Program-made: the position numbers and the translations under genes | Shown here: positions 12,434 through 44,800 of the stretch, piece after piece | How positions within the stretch are numbered: position 1 is the stretch's first letter | How the letters are laid out: each line of letters starts with the position of its first letter | The notes under the pieces: generated by a model | Told to the model about the DNA's origin: nothing | What the model saw: only the letters and a program-made list of their open reading frames with translations | Databases searched by the model: none | Origin: Zonotrichia leucophrys gambelii | Taxonomy: Eukaryota; Chordata; Aves; Passeriformes; Passerellidae | Assembly (NCBI RefSeq): GCF_028769735.1 | Contig: NC_088179.1 | Location: 6,642,001-6,706,000, forward strand | Length of the DNA: 64,000 nucleotides | Direction of reading: 5' to 3'

Positions 12434-12890
12434 TGTCAGGAAAATCCACAAACACCAGAGGCTTATGTCCAAAAGGAGGCAGAGGAGTCCTTCAACTTTA
12501 TTCAAATAAAGGGAGAGAGTCCACCGGGCCATGCACCCACAGGCTTTTCTCTCTCAAGGCTTCAGAGGCACAGCCTCCCTTTTATCCTGAACCCCCAGTG
12601 TGTGTTCCTCTTCCCTTCCCCATGGGCTGAGCTGCTAGGGAGGTTCAGCCTTCCCAAACCGCTTACCCCACGTTCCCGCCTTGAACCTGGCATTTTACCC
12701 CAAAGTTCAGCCTTGTGCAGACTGGAGCCCAAACTGTCTGGGCCTGGTAAGGAACCTGCTCCCCAAAGTCAGTAGAGACATCATCACCCATTCCAAAGAC
12801 GTTAATACCCATTTTTTCAGCCATCAGATTGTGAAGACATAAGCACACATTTTTCCGCTCATTAAGCAGTTGAAAGCAGAGCATTGGAGT
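12434..12890 (-). mobile_element. Second LTR-like block, minus orientation
   Basis: The low-coordinate end starts TGTCAGGAAAATCC (CCTGACA on the minus strand). Inward on the minus strand are AATAAA signals (complement near 12500-12510) and an ATAAAAGGG TATA-like box (complement near 12578-12588), again the TATA, poly(A), CA order of an LTR. Its sequence differs from the block at 11586, so these are two insertions rather than the two ends of one provirus. No matching target-site duplication was found; the far border is approximate. Confidence 0.5.
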
Positions 12891-13057
12891 GAGTTGTTAT
12901 GGATTTTTACATTTGCCAGAGAACATGTGGCTTTTTCACGAGGCTGGCCAGAAGGTGGGAGTGCAGGGAGGGTTGCATAGTAGCTTCTACTATGTTCCAA
13001 ATCAGGTTTTTTTTCCTAGAAAGCCTTATGCTCCATTTCATTTCACCACCCCCCTCC

Positions 13058-13423
13058 TTGAAGGCTGAGGTGGGGCTGTTCAGCCTCGAGAGGGGCCCTC
13101 ATCCCTGTCTGCCCCTGTCCACAGGGAGAGCTCCAAGCAGAGCCCAGGCTCTGCCCTGGGGGCTCAGCAATGGCATCAGAGAAACGGGCAGGGACTGATC
13201 CCAACGAGTTCCCCCTACACAGAACTTCCCAGGGAAGTGCCCCAGCCCTGAAGAAAGTGCCCAGAAAGGATCTGGACTGTCCTTACAGGGGATAATACAG
13301 AATCCTCTGGATACAATCCAAGGCCCTGTGCTCTGGGACGGCCCTGCTGGAGCAGGGAGGTGGGGCCAGATGAGCCACTGTGGGCCCTCCCAGCCTGACC
13401 GCATCCCGTTATTCTGTGATTCC
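13058..13423 (+). mobile_element. CR1 LINE fragment, plus orientation
   Basis: It begins with GGGGCTGTTCAGCC, a typical CR1 word, and passes through CTGCTGGAGCAGGGAGGTGG. It ends with GTTATTCTGTGATTC, the CR1 3' terminus, now at the high-coordinate end. It is 5' truncated, has lost internal segments, and lies directly upstream of the ATG16L1 CpG island. Confidence 0.8.
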
Positions 13424-13599
13424 CCTGGCAGGCGACGAGCGTGGTGTCTGTAAAGGGGGGAAAGAGCACAAAGACACTCAACAAATGGCACTGCAGGTGT
13501 GATATTTGCATAGTGTAGTACAACATTCTCTCTGCTCTCTTGCTCTCCCTTAATAAATGTCTAATGTTCGCTCACAGTAACACCCGTGCTTTAACAGCG

Positions 13600-13600
<1 letters not shown>
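13424..13600 (+). other. Possible LTR remnant next to the CR1 copy
   Basis: A pyrimidine-rich stretch leads to AATAAATGTCT near 13553, followed by a short tail before the GC-rich promoter begins. The layout resembles the R-U5 part of an LTR, but no TATA box or TG/CA borders can be assigned. Confidence 0.25.
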
Positions 13601-33631
<20,031 letters not shown>

Positions 33632-35020
33632 CTGCCGGAGGGTGAGAGGCTGAGTGTGCTGGTGCTGCTCCGTGCCTGCACAGCATGGAGACCCGAGCCC
33701 ACATCCATCCAGAGTCAGGATATGGACAAGCACATGGGCTTTGCTTTCCAGAGGGAAGTTCTAAAGCAATGGAGAAAGGAGCCTGAGTCAGAGACTTCTC
33801 ATGGCCAAAACTGCACTGTGGCACTTGGACTCAGAGTGGGATTAGCTGTTGTAGATGGAGAATGCTACTTAGTCATGCCTTTACTTGCAGTATCTATGCA
33901 CCACGTGGAGCTGAAGATACTAGCGGGATTCCTCACCAGACAGCTGTGCCAAATATCCTGTCACACAAATGTATCTACAGCACTTCTGAGGTGGAAACTT
34001 TGGAAAGAAGTCATTGTGTGTGCTGACTTAAAGCATGTTCTGTCTCCTGTGTTCTGTTCTGGTGGCCTAGTTCAGGCATGGGGTGAGAAGATCCTGAAAC
34101 ACGTCCTAGGCAGTTTGAAGTGTTGGAACAGCTTTTAAAGAGGGTCTCCCATGGCTCTGACAGCTCTGCCTTTGAGTCATCAGCTCATTTTAGATCTGTT
34201 CTGATCCTGGCACAGGCTCTCCAGCACTATCCTGTGAACTCTGTGTATCGGTTCTTGAGGCAACGGTTTGTTTGTTCTTCGGGACTTCTGCACCCTTGTG
34301 CTGAAATGCCCTTCAACAGCTTGGGCATCACAAAATAGGAGGTTTTTTAATCTTTTTATACCACAGGCAGTTTGATTAGTTGGTGTGAGGAGAGAGCTAA
34401 GCTTGGTGAGGTTGTCCTAGGAGTTGTGCTGCAGTGATGAGGAATGTAGTAATCCTGTGACTTCAGTCCTGGAATACAGACGTTTGGTTCCTTTTTCTGT
34501 TCATCCGTCCTGTCCTGGCGGCTGTCAGTACCCAGGGGAGCAGTGGCATCAAATCCCAAATGCATTGTTTTGGTGCTGGCAATTCCAGGCCACTTGCCCC
34601 GTTCCTGAGCACACGTGCAATATTCCCGTTTGCGCTGGAGCCCTCTGTGGTACGGAGCGGTGTCTGAGCTCTGTTCCTGTTCTGGCACCCTGAACCATGA
34701 TGTGTCTGAGTGTGAGCTACCTGGCATATCCTTATCCAGCCAAACCTTTCCACATCATCTGGGCCTCAAGACAAGCCACCAGCGTTTTATTGCCTTTTTA
34801 TTTGCACTTTATTTTCTTCTTTCCCGATAGTGTTTTACTATGGAAGTGTGTTCTGTGGAGGGGCTGGGTTGGGGGAGCTGGGCTGACAGGCTCCCTCTAA
34901 CCCAGCCTTTCGCACAGACACTTTCTGCAGAGGGGAATTAGAGTACATGGGGCAAAGTTTTTATTTATTCAGCTGCCCATAAAAACTTGATTGTAAATAA
35001 ACTTGTGTTCTGCTTTTAAA
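33632..35020 (+). other. ATG16L1: ATG16L1 3' untranslated region
   Basis: From the TGA at 33629-33631 the sequence runs about 1.4 kb to AATAAA at 34996-35001, the best poly(A) signal. Several ORFs here (for example 33656-34138 and the antisense 34356-34727) have no family resemblance and are read as chance frames. Confidence 0.75.
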
Positions 35021-36691
35021 ACCCCACACTGCTCTGATTTATTTATTTGTGCATCTGTGTGCGAGATCTTGTTTGGAATAAGTGCAGAGGGGGATCTGAA
35101 ATGCCATTTTCCTGGTGAGTTGTGGAATTTGGTGTCAAGGGGGAAAAAGGATAATGATCTTAGCTTGGGGCTAGATGTCCTGCAGGTGCAGCCTGGGCTT
35201 GCACTGTCTCAGTAGTCCTGCCTTGAGACTGAAGAAAGTCTTGCCTCATTGAACAAGTGCCTCTGTCTCTGTCCTTGAAAGGTTGATGTATTGTTGGATG
35301 TTTGAGATAAACTACTGAACTGAGGAAATCAGGATCTGTATTTCAAACACTGCTAAAAATAGATGTCTTTTTCTGCTGTGAGGCTTTGACGGCTAGCTTG
35401 TCAAGTTTTTAAGGCAGGAATTGGAGTTGCACATTTCTTTAAAAACACAAAAACCCTTTTGAAGATGTTGCTCTGGTTCCAGCTTCAGAGTGATGAAGTA
35501 AAGTCTTCAGCTCTTCAGTGTAAAAATTTCATAACCACTAGCTGTCACTGGCCACCCTCTGTTTCTCATCAGAAAATAAGCTTTTATTCAGCTCATGGAT
35601 GTAAGAACTGCAGCAAAAATGGAAAGCTGGCATTCTGAACAGTTTCTAAGGGCAAGGTATTTTTTCTTTGCCTGTTGCAGTGGCATATGGTCCTTGAAAA
35701 GGCACCTGCCACGAGTCCAGGTGACCTTGGTTACTGCAGGAAAGCAGATCACGAAGTGGCAAGTCAGCATGATGAAAGATTATTGGGAGATTAGCATAAT
35801 AAAACTGCAGGCTTTGCTGAGGAGGATCAGAATGGGTTTAGGATGTTTAGAATTTAGACTGCTGCACTTGTGTTTTTCTAGAGCATGGACACAGATCTTA
35901 CCCAAAGGGCTTTGCTAGTCCCATTGATGCTGTTATGAAGCAGGTTAATAATGCTGAAGGATAGAAGCCAGCTAGCTAAATCCTTAAGCATTTTAGATTA
36001 GGGTTCCTTAGCACCAAGGTATGTAAGACATTCTAGTGAGCAATTTTAACTTTTCTTTTCCTATATTTTGATTACTTCTATTGCCTCCTTTTCTGCTCCA
36101 GCCTGCAGAGAGAAGAAGAGCAAATGAAGGAACCTGCAGTGCAGAGGTGGCTGTAGCAGTTTTGCTGCCAGAGGTGGAGCTGCCCTTCAAGTGGATTTGG
36201 GGGTGGGTTGGGCATCTTTCTCTGGATTAAAGGTGCACTAGGAGCTGTGTTACAGAGAAGCTGTTCCCAAGATCCTCTGAAGATGTCTGCAATGGTACAT
36301 GTGCCAACAGGAATGCTCATCCTCCTGGAGAACTAATAACCCTGCAGTGGCTGCAGCACAGACTTGTACAAAACCAGCTCCCTTCCTTTTGCTTTTGCAA
36401 AGTGTGACTGAGTTTCATCTCTGAGGTTTCTTCCTTTCTTCCTACAATAAGGACCTGGCTTCTCTTCCACAGCCCAGGCATGTGTGAATTTCTGTGGTTC
36501 CAACCTGGCTGGTTTGTGTTTGCCAGAGTTGATTAGACAGAGTAGTGATTAGGCTCTCCAAATAATCCACCTCCAGTTAATAAAATGTTGCTGGAACCCT
36601 GAAAGAGCTGAGGAACATTGGCTCTGTCATTTGAGTAATTTGTGTAGCCCTGGCCACTATATTCAGGCAAATGTCAGTGATTGTTTGTAAA

Positions 36692-36724
36692 AAGCAAGCT
36701 TGATCTGTGACTGCAAGCTTGCTT
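36692..36724. repeat. Perfect 11-bp inverted repeat, 11-nt loop
   Basis: AAGCAAGCTTG (36692-36702) and CAAGCTTGCTT (36714-36724) are exact reverse complements. It is intergenic, about 2.1 kb upstream of the first SAG coding exon. Confidence 0.9.
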
Positions 36725-37358
36725 GAGCTGGAGGGAGCTGTTAGGCTGGCAAGTGGACAGGATATCATGTGATCTCTGTTAATCAAATGAACAGATGCAG
36801 CCAGAGGAAAGCTACAGCTGTTCCTACAGCTCACAAGCCAAAAGTTAACATATACTGTTGTGCAAAATACCAGGCCCAAATTCACTGATGGGTGGGGAAA
36901 GCTACTCTTGGAAGATTAAGGAGCAGCACAGCTGAAGTTAATTGAAATATCTGTGTTTCTTAAATCCCAGATGTTGTGTTTTTTTAAGTAAATTGAGGAG
37001 GAGATAGTACAAACCAGCAGTCTATTGTTTTGCATCAGCATGTCAGTTGGCTGCTGGTGAAGCAGTAATAGATAAATTGCTTAGTGATCCTGAGAATAGT
37101 GCATTGTTCTCAGTGTTTGACAGGCCATCAAAATGCCATTTTAGTGTTTTTTAAACTCCCTTTTTCATAAATGCCTCTTGTCTGTTCAGTTTCTTACCAG
37201 GCTGCATGTCTTGCAGCCCTAGGAAGGAGGAGATAGAGCTTTAGAATAAACTGCTTTCAGTAGCTGGCCTGTGCTTCCTGTGTCTTTGCAAAACGTGAAC
37301 AGGACATGGTACACCTCTTCACTGACTAGCTGAGTGTCCTTAGCTAATGCCTTGTTGT

Positions 37359-37425
37359 TGCTGACTTAACCACTTCCCAGCTGAATCTCAGCCCAGGTAC
37401 AATATTTGCTCTTGCAGAGGGATTA
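37359..37425 (+). promoter_or_regulatory. Candidate photoreceptor element pair (NRL half-site and CRX site)
   Basis: TGCTGAC (37359-37365) is a half MARE/NRL site, and GGGATTA (37419-37425) fits the CRX/OTX core. The pair is 60 bp apart and about 1.4 kb upstream of the SAG acceptor at 38808. Both motifs are short and can occur by chance, so this is only a candidate. Confidence 0.25.
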
Positions 37426-38289
37426 ATTATTGAAATCCTGGATGGACGCAACTGGAGACGAGCTTTCCAATCCCCTACAAATTGTCTTCCTTGCTTGTGA
37501 AGAGAGCAGTAATTCCCTCTGCTAGATGCAAAGAAGCATAGGACACAGCTGCCTTGGAAAATTCATCTTTCTTCGATAATTTAGAAGTTCCCATCACTGT
37601 CTGTGGAAGCTCCTGTGCCACTTTGAACACAGCAAGGTACTTGATGTTGTTTGCTGTTGTGTTTGAGTCTACAGCATGTCTAGTCAGCAACAAATACTGA
37701 TCTGGGCTTGAAAAACCTACTTAATGAAAATAGAAATGCTTACATGTGTATGGTCTGTTTCTAATGTCTGCCTTACATTTTTTTCAGCTTTCCAAGAAGC
37801 CAAGTATTTACTTTTTCTATGGTTTGCTGTCTGCAAATAGGTCCTAGAAACTGTTTTACTCCTGAAGCAGTTTTGAAATGGGAAAGCAAGCTGAGAAATA
37901 GAATTGGAGCAAACTGCAAGGACAGTCATACTCATCAGAGCTGGGGGCAGTGCTCTCATTCACACAGCTCTGATGGTGAGGAGTGTAAGGACAGGATGGT
38001 GCCTGTGTGGCATCATCCTTTCCTGATGCTGCTCCTTTGCTTCAGAATCTTATAGGGTTAAGGTTGCTCCTGGATCCTCGTCCAACAGCTGCCAAAAGCC
38101 TTTTTCCCTGTGAATGTGTGTAATCCTGTGATTCAATTCATATTGGTGATTACCAGAGCCACCTTGAATCTTCTGTTAACTGGGGAAATGCTTCACCTTA
38201 TTTTAAATTTGCTGTCTGATCATTAACTGGATGCTATTTTGTGACTTTAAACAAAATGAAAAGTTAATCTCTCTCTGCTTTGTACCACT

Positions 38290-38445
38290 TAGGTTTTCTG
38301 CACTTCTCTCTCTGGATATCTCTTGTGCCCTTGTGCCCTTTCTCTTCTTCCCTTCTTTTTTCCACTGCTTCTCTTATTTTTCCCCCCATTCTCTTCCCCC
38401 CTCTCCCGCCGCTTTTCTTTCCCTCCTTATTTTTCTCCTCCTGAA
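38290..38445. repeat. Long polypyrimidine tract
   Basis: About 150 bp of nearly pure C/T with few purine interruptions, including CCCCCCATTCTC and TCCCGCCGC. It lies about 360 bp upstream of the first SAG coding exon. It could form triplex DNA or act as a splicing or promoter element, but no function can be shown. Confidence 0.75.
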
Positions 38446-38877
38446 GAATTTTAATTCCATGTTTTTTATTCCATGTGTTTTCTACCCCTCAGGTGCAAGC
38501 TGTTCTCTACCTCTAAGTGTAATTGTTGCCTTTCTGGGCAGGTGGCTGGACTGTTCTATCCGTATGGTGCATTCTGGTTTGAGCTCAGTGCTGCTCTGCC
38601 CATAATGGGCTGCACTGGGTTCTGGTTGAGGAAATTGCAACAGCACAAATGAGTTCTTATTTGGGAATTGGCCTGACTCCTTATCAACACAAACCACCTT
38701 GGTAGCTTTTAGTCAGAGCCACCATTTGGATGTGTGAGGGGTCTGAAACAGCACCAGGAGTTCAGTGCTTTACCTACTGCTTTTATCTCATCCACCTATT
38801 TTTCCCAGGCATCTGGCACAGGACATCTGGGGACAGAAGAGCTTCATTCACCCACAGTCACATCCCTGTCTTTGACC

Positions 38878-41800
38878 ATGAGCCGCCCTGAGTCTCAAAA
38901 GACTGGGACTGGTGGGAAGAATGCTGATTCTCCTCCAAAACAAGTTATCTTCAGAAAAAGCACCCGTGACAAAGCTGTGAGTACAGTAATAATGGGCTTA
39001 TTTAGGCTTGACTTTTACCTGTAGTCACACGGAAGACTGATTAGAAAGCTCCTTCCTGTCCCCTTTATTTTCTTCTGAAGAAGGAACATGACCCATATTA
39101 CCACTTAAGTTTGAGGAGTTGATGTAAACAGTTTTTAGGGCAAACTTTTCGTGTGTTTTAATACAAGACAAGGCAGCTCACCTCACTCTCCTCCTGGGTT
39201 GTACTTCTACAGGTAAATGTTTAAATAAAACCTGATTCATTGTCTTTCCAACCTGACAGCACCAAAAATCTTTAAATCTACACTTCTTTGTCCCATGCAC
39301 AAGTATTTGTGTTGTACCTTTGGGAGTTGGTCTAGATCAGGTCTTCAGTTCTGATGTCCTACATGTGAATAATCCTGTTGAGTCTAGTGGGGGTGGCATG
39401 TTTGCTGGAAAAAAAAATCCACTTAAAATGGAATTGTTCTGATCTCTGAAAAATTTATAAATCTCTGATGTGTGTCCCCCTTCCTCAACAACCACAAACA
39501 TTTTATAGTCCAACTGTGGTCATCCTGTCCCCACAGCTGACCATCTACCTGGGAAAGCGGGACTACATTGACAACATAGGGAATGTAGAACCTGTAGGTA
39601 AGTCCATGAGGTTATGTGCTGCTCTTCCTGCTCTCAACCCTGCTTTTATCTATGTTAATCTTCGTTTTTCCCTTTCTTTCAGATGGTGTTGTATTGGTGG
39701 ATCCTGCTATTATCAAGGGGAAAAAAGGTATGAGGTTTTATGCAATGTTTGTTTTTCTGAGTGAGATGCTAAGGTAGAACGTTTGAAGGGTACAAACATA
39801 ACTCTCTGCCTCAGTGAATGGGCTTCTTATCAATGTTGTCTGTTGTTACTCGTGGGATGAGTCCTCACTGGGTTATGCAAGTGTTGAAATGAGTTCCCAT
39901 GTCTCCCTGAGGCAGAAGATGTCCCCATCTCAGCCTGGCTCCACCATTTTCCTGCTGCCTGTTTCACCTGTGCTGTGCTTCTTGCCAGTGTTTGTGTCGC
40001 TGACGTGCGTGTTCCGCTACGGCCAGGAGGACATCGACGTGATCGGCCTCGCCTTCCGCCGCGACCTCTTCTTCTCCAGGGTGCAGGTGTACCCGCCTGC
40101 TGACAAGCCAGAGTCTCTCACCCTCTTGCAGGAATCTCTGCTAAAGAAGCTGGGCAAAAATGCTTATCCCTTTTTCTTTACAGTAAGTGTTTCAGAAGAG
40201 CCTTTGATTCTCTTCTTGTTTGTAGTTACCAGGCTGCTGAGGCCTGGTGATGAACTGAAGATGGGAATTTATAGTGAATTCATGTTCTGCAAGTTCCAAT
40301 TTTGAGTGACAGATGGTGTTGCCAATGTTTTTCTTACTTCTTGCAATCCTGAGAGGTAAAGTGCAAGAAGATCTAACTGAGCAGTGATCACACCACTGTG
40401 AGAAGTGCTTTCTTAAAAAAGGCAAGGGAATTTGCAATGGCTTTATGCTAGCAACAGCCCATATATTCTTGCCTTCCTGTTCCTGAGGAGCTGGAATATT
40501 TTTTACCATTGCCCCAGTGCCAAATCCTTTTCCTTTAAAAACTTTGGATCAAATAAGGAGATGAAAGGGTCTTTGACAGCTGATGACAAATGACAGCTGA
40601 CTGCCAAATTCTAACAGGAAATCCTTCCAGTACTGTCACTCATATGTCTGTCTTCATGTTCCTGAGGAAGATTCACATTGTGCATGGACTTTTTTTTTCT
40701 TTCTTGACTTTTAAAGTATTTTTGGAAGAAAGGGATTTGTTCATACAAGGCAAGTATACTAGCCAGAATTCCAAAGGGTTACAGCATTACAATGAATGAT
40801 CCCTTGTCTTCAGGACTGCTTTTGTGAGCACTATGTTGCCTAAAACATCTGTGTACTATTGGTTTGGGGCATTTCCTCTTCTTCCTCCCACAGTTTCCAG
40901 ATTACCTGCCTTGCTCAGTCTGTCTGCAGCCTGCACCTCGTGATGTTGATAAGGTGAGTCCAGTGGGACATTTGTGCTTATAGGGGTTAAGGAAAGTCAG
41001 ATGGGAAAAAAAACCATGGGAATTTGTTTAGCTTGAGAGTAGGAGAAGGTGATACTGATTCTACAAATGTCAGGAACTAAGAGCTACAAGTATGTGTCAC
41101 AAATTGGAGTTGAAATTCTCCGACTAAGAAAGGGAATCCAGACAAATAGCAGCAAGACTACAAAATCTGCAGTGTTGTAGCTTCTTTAAGACTATCACAT
41201 GATTTGTGGTTTGGCTGCACATAAAATGATTGTGGCTGTGAGGCTACATGAAAGAAAAGGAGACCAAGTGCCTAAAATCTCACAGATTGCTATAAATAAC
41301 ATGTGTTGAGACCTGCCCTGAATTAAATGCAGAGAAGAGCTGGCTTGTACATATGAGTAAACAGAACAAAAACCCTGTGGTAAAAGTCACTAAATAATTA
41401 TATGTTCTGCAAGGTTTCTGATACTGTTAAAAATATTCCTTTTATACTTGACTAGATGCTTGTCTGGACAGCAGAACTGGGTAATCAGCCAGGCAAAGTG
41501 GGATGAGGGTTGTAGAACCTAGTGCAAAAAGGATAACCTGTGTTGTATGCCAGGGAATGATACTTTAGCAAAAACGTCTCTGTAGAGAATTAGCTGGGAC
41601 TCACCCAGGTGCCCCATGATGCTATCAACCTGATAAAGCAAAGGTTAGCTTGGCCTGATCACTTCCACTCCTTAGATGCTGGTTTTAGCATTACAAAGCC
41701 AACTCAGAAATTCAGTTCAGAAACCTAGGGTGGGCCAGGCAGTGCAGCACACTGGGCAGTCTTATGATGTGACCTTTCCAGCACTGGTCTCACAGGAAGC

Positions 41801-44800
41801 CTTTCAGGAGAAGGGATGGCATCTCTCAGAGGCTGGGATTAGGTCTCATTTATGAGAAGCACTGTAGAACAGGTGAATGTGCCAACACCAGTGGTCAGGG
41901 ATGTCTGTGACAGTGGTGGGAGGCCAGAATAATTTGCAGCTGGCAGGAGTCTGCCAGTTTGTGGTGTGCAGAAAGATACTGAAACATCTGCAGATGTTCC
42001 TGTCTTCTGATCCTGATTTCACTGTCCTTTCTCTGTCTGGCAGACTTGTGGGGTGGACTTTGAGGTGAAAGCTTTCTCAACAGAAAATGTGGAAGAGAGA
42101 ATTCATAGAAGGTAACAGGATGTGTCTCTCTTCAGCTTTGCTTTAAGGGGATGGGTGGTCCAGTGATGCACCTGGGTTGTTTGTTCAGCTTTGCCCCCTT
42201 GTCAGTGACTTCCTGGGTGTGAGCACATGGGAATGCAGAGCTCCTACCTCTGCCAAGCACTGGGTGTCACCGTGGTGTCCTCTGCTCCTTCCCAGGAACA
42301 CTGCACGTCTGCTGATCCGTAAGGTGCAGTATGCACCGGAGAGCCCAGGACCCCAGCCTTGTGCCGAGACCACCTGGCAGTTCTTCATGTCCAACAAGCC
42401 CCTGCACATGAAAGCCTGCCTCAGTAAAGAGGTGAGGGGGGTTTGCCCTGGAGCTGGGGGCATCGTGGTACCTGCAGGCCAATGGGCATTTGCTGCTTTC
42501 TCAGCTGAGACTGACTTGTCCCAGCACTCAAGGGCTCAAATGTCATTTCTGTCAGTGCCTACTGCTAGGGGTGGTTGAAGCCCTGCCAAACACATTTGAA
42601 GTCATTGAAGGAGGGGTCATGAATCGCTGGGAGGGGTCATTTCCCCTGTCTGGCCACTGTGAGGTGTGATCTGGGGGAACTAGAGGGGTTAAGGCTCAGA
42701 AGAAGTCTCCTGGCTGGATTTCTGAGCATCACATTCCTTCTAGGTATACTACCATGGTGAGCCCATTCCAGTCACTGTCACCATCAACAACAACACAGAC
42801 AAAACTGTGAAGAAGATCAAAGTCCAGGGTATGTTTTTACTGTTGCTTGGGATTCTTTGAGTGCAATAGGTCTGAAAGAGAGACAATTTAGTGCATGTAA
42901 CAGTTTAAGAAGGCAGCTGGGGATATCAGGAATTTGTCCCTCCCCCTTGTTGTTGCTGTTTCTTTTCTATTTGTCAAGTGAAGTGCTGTAGCTTTTCTCC
43001 TGATTCCTGTGGTTACTTGTATGTCCTAATTTCAGGCACCAGATTTTCCCCTATAGAAAAGAGAAGGGGTCTGGCTCCTGCAGTGGGCAGTGCAGGTGTG
43101 GGAAAAGTGGGGGAAAGGCACCCTTATTGGGAGGTCAGTGGGAAGGGCTCCTGTCAGTGTGATGCTCCTGCTAACTGTGAATGTGCCTAGATAACACACA
43201 GCTTTGCCTGGCATTGCAGAAACCTCTGGCAGTGTGAGAAACTCTGCCAGCAACAGTGTTGTTCCTCCTGAGGAAGCTGAGGGCAGGGGCTGAGCTTCAT
43301 TGCTGTGCCAGTGTTTTCTATGTGACACTGCATGTTTTCATCCCACAAGCTGCAGAGCTGGGGAACACAGTCTGAGAGACAAAGGATGAGAAAGAGAAAA
43401 GAAGGCAGGGAGAGATCAAAATGGCTGAGGCTCCTTCTGTTGTCTCCAAATCAAGGCCAGGTGCCCTTCAGGGAAGACAGACTTTGGCCATTGGTGTGCT
43501 GTTGGTCTCTGTCCAAGTCAGGCATTCTGTCCTGATGGTCCCTTCAGGCTGTAAATGGATGGGATTTTCATCTTTCTTCACCATGTTTCCCATTCCTGGG
43601 ACTTGGGGTGGAGGCAACTGTGTTGTTTGTGGTGCATGCACACCCCTGAGTGTCTGCTTTCTTCTTTCTCCCTCAGTGGAGCAGGTGGCCAATGTGGTGC
43701 TGTACTCCAGTGACTTCTACACCAAAGTGGTGGCTGCTGAGGAAGCACAGTGAGTGAATGCTCCTGCTCCTTCACACCTTTTAATTACCCTCATCATCAG
43801 TGATGAGAGGTTCTCATACTACAGTCTGGGAGTCTCCTGCTGATAGAGTTTTCTCTCCTCTTACCTTGTGTGTGCCACTCCACTCATACTCTTTAGATGC
43901 AGCTGGTCCCCTTTTCACAGAGCAGCAGAGATCCTCATGTTTTTTTCAGGGAATGGGGATGTTGCAGAAGAGGTTAGAAGAGTAATTACCTGCTAGATGG
44001 GCTTAATGGTGGCAGTAGAAGGTTCCCAATTGCTGGAAATTTTCAAATAGAGATGCAGCACTTGTCTGAAAGGTGCTGCTGTTTGACTGGAAGTCATGGG
44101 CACTCTTGCTTGAGCAAGAGCATTTCATTTGGTTTCTTCTGGCCTGACAAAGCCCACAGAAACCTGGAGTCTGTTGATGGTATGGAGAATCACTTGCTTC
44201 TCTTCACTGTACTGGCAGTGCAGCTCTGAACCCCACACTGTGAGGAGGGCTGGGCATACCCAGGTGCTTTATATTTGTCTGGTGTTCTGCTCTGTACCTG
44301 ACGAAGTGTTTTCCATTCAGTATTGGTGTTCTCAACTAGGATTCATTTTGTCCAAATTCAGAGCTTTGCAGCACAGAGGGTGTGGCCTCAAGTTGCACTT
44401 GGGGAGGTGTAGATTAGATATTAGGAAAAATCAATGTGGCACTTAGGGACATGGTTCACTGGTGGCCTTGGCAGTGTTGGGTTAGTGGTTGGACTTGATA
44501 ATCTTAAAGGGCTTTTCCAACCTAAACTATTCCATTATTCTGTGGTTTTGACCTACTTTTCTGCCTTAATGTGAAATTAGGCATTTTCTATAAGTGCTGG
44601 TTTTTCTCTGTTGATTAGAAAGGGAATTTTGCTGACTAGATTAGAGGTGTGCATCTGTATTGTTGACCACTGAATTTGCACAGATAAATTCCTCTCCTTT
44701 TGGGCAGCTTTGTAACCTGTTTGGAAATTCTGCTAGTTGGGTGTGTAACAAACCACAGTGTATCACTTCCCTTCTTATTTTCAGTGAAAAGGTGCTGCCA

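Larger units (their letters stand above)
35021..38808 (+). other. Intergenic DNA and presumed SAG promoter with non-coding exon 1
   Basis: No coding exon was found between the ATG16L1 poly(A) signal and the first SAG coding exon. That SAG exon opens with a good acceptor (38806-38808), so at least one untranslated exon must lie upstream, but I cannot place it. A candidate photoreceptor element pair is at 37359-37425. A pyrimidine tract is at 38290-38445 and an 11-bp inverted repeat at 36692-36724. Confidence 0.5.

Noticed and set aside
33656..34830. 160-codon and 123-codon ORFs downstream of the ATG16L1 stop
   Set aside because: They fall in the 3' UTR before the AATAAA at 34996 and show no recognisable domain or codon conservation.
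38231..38605. 124-codon Phe/Leu/Ser-rich ORF
   Set aside because: It is the translation of the polypyrimidine tract, not a gene.
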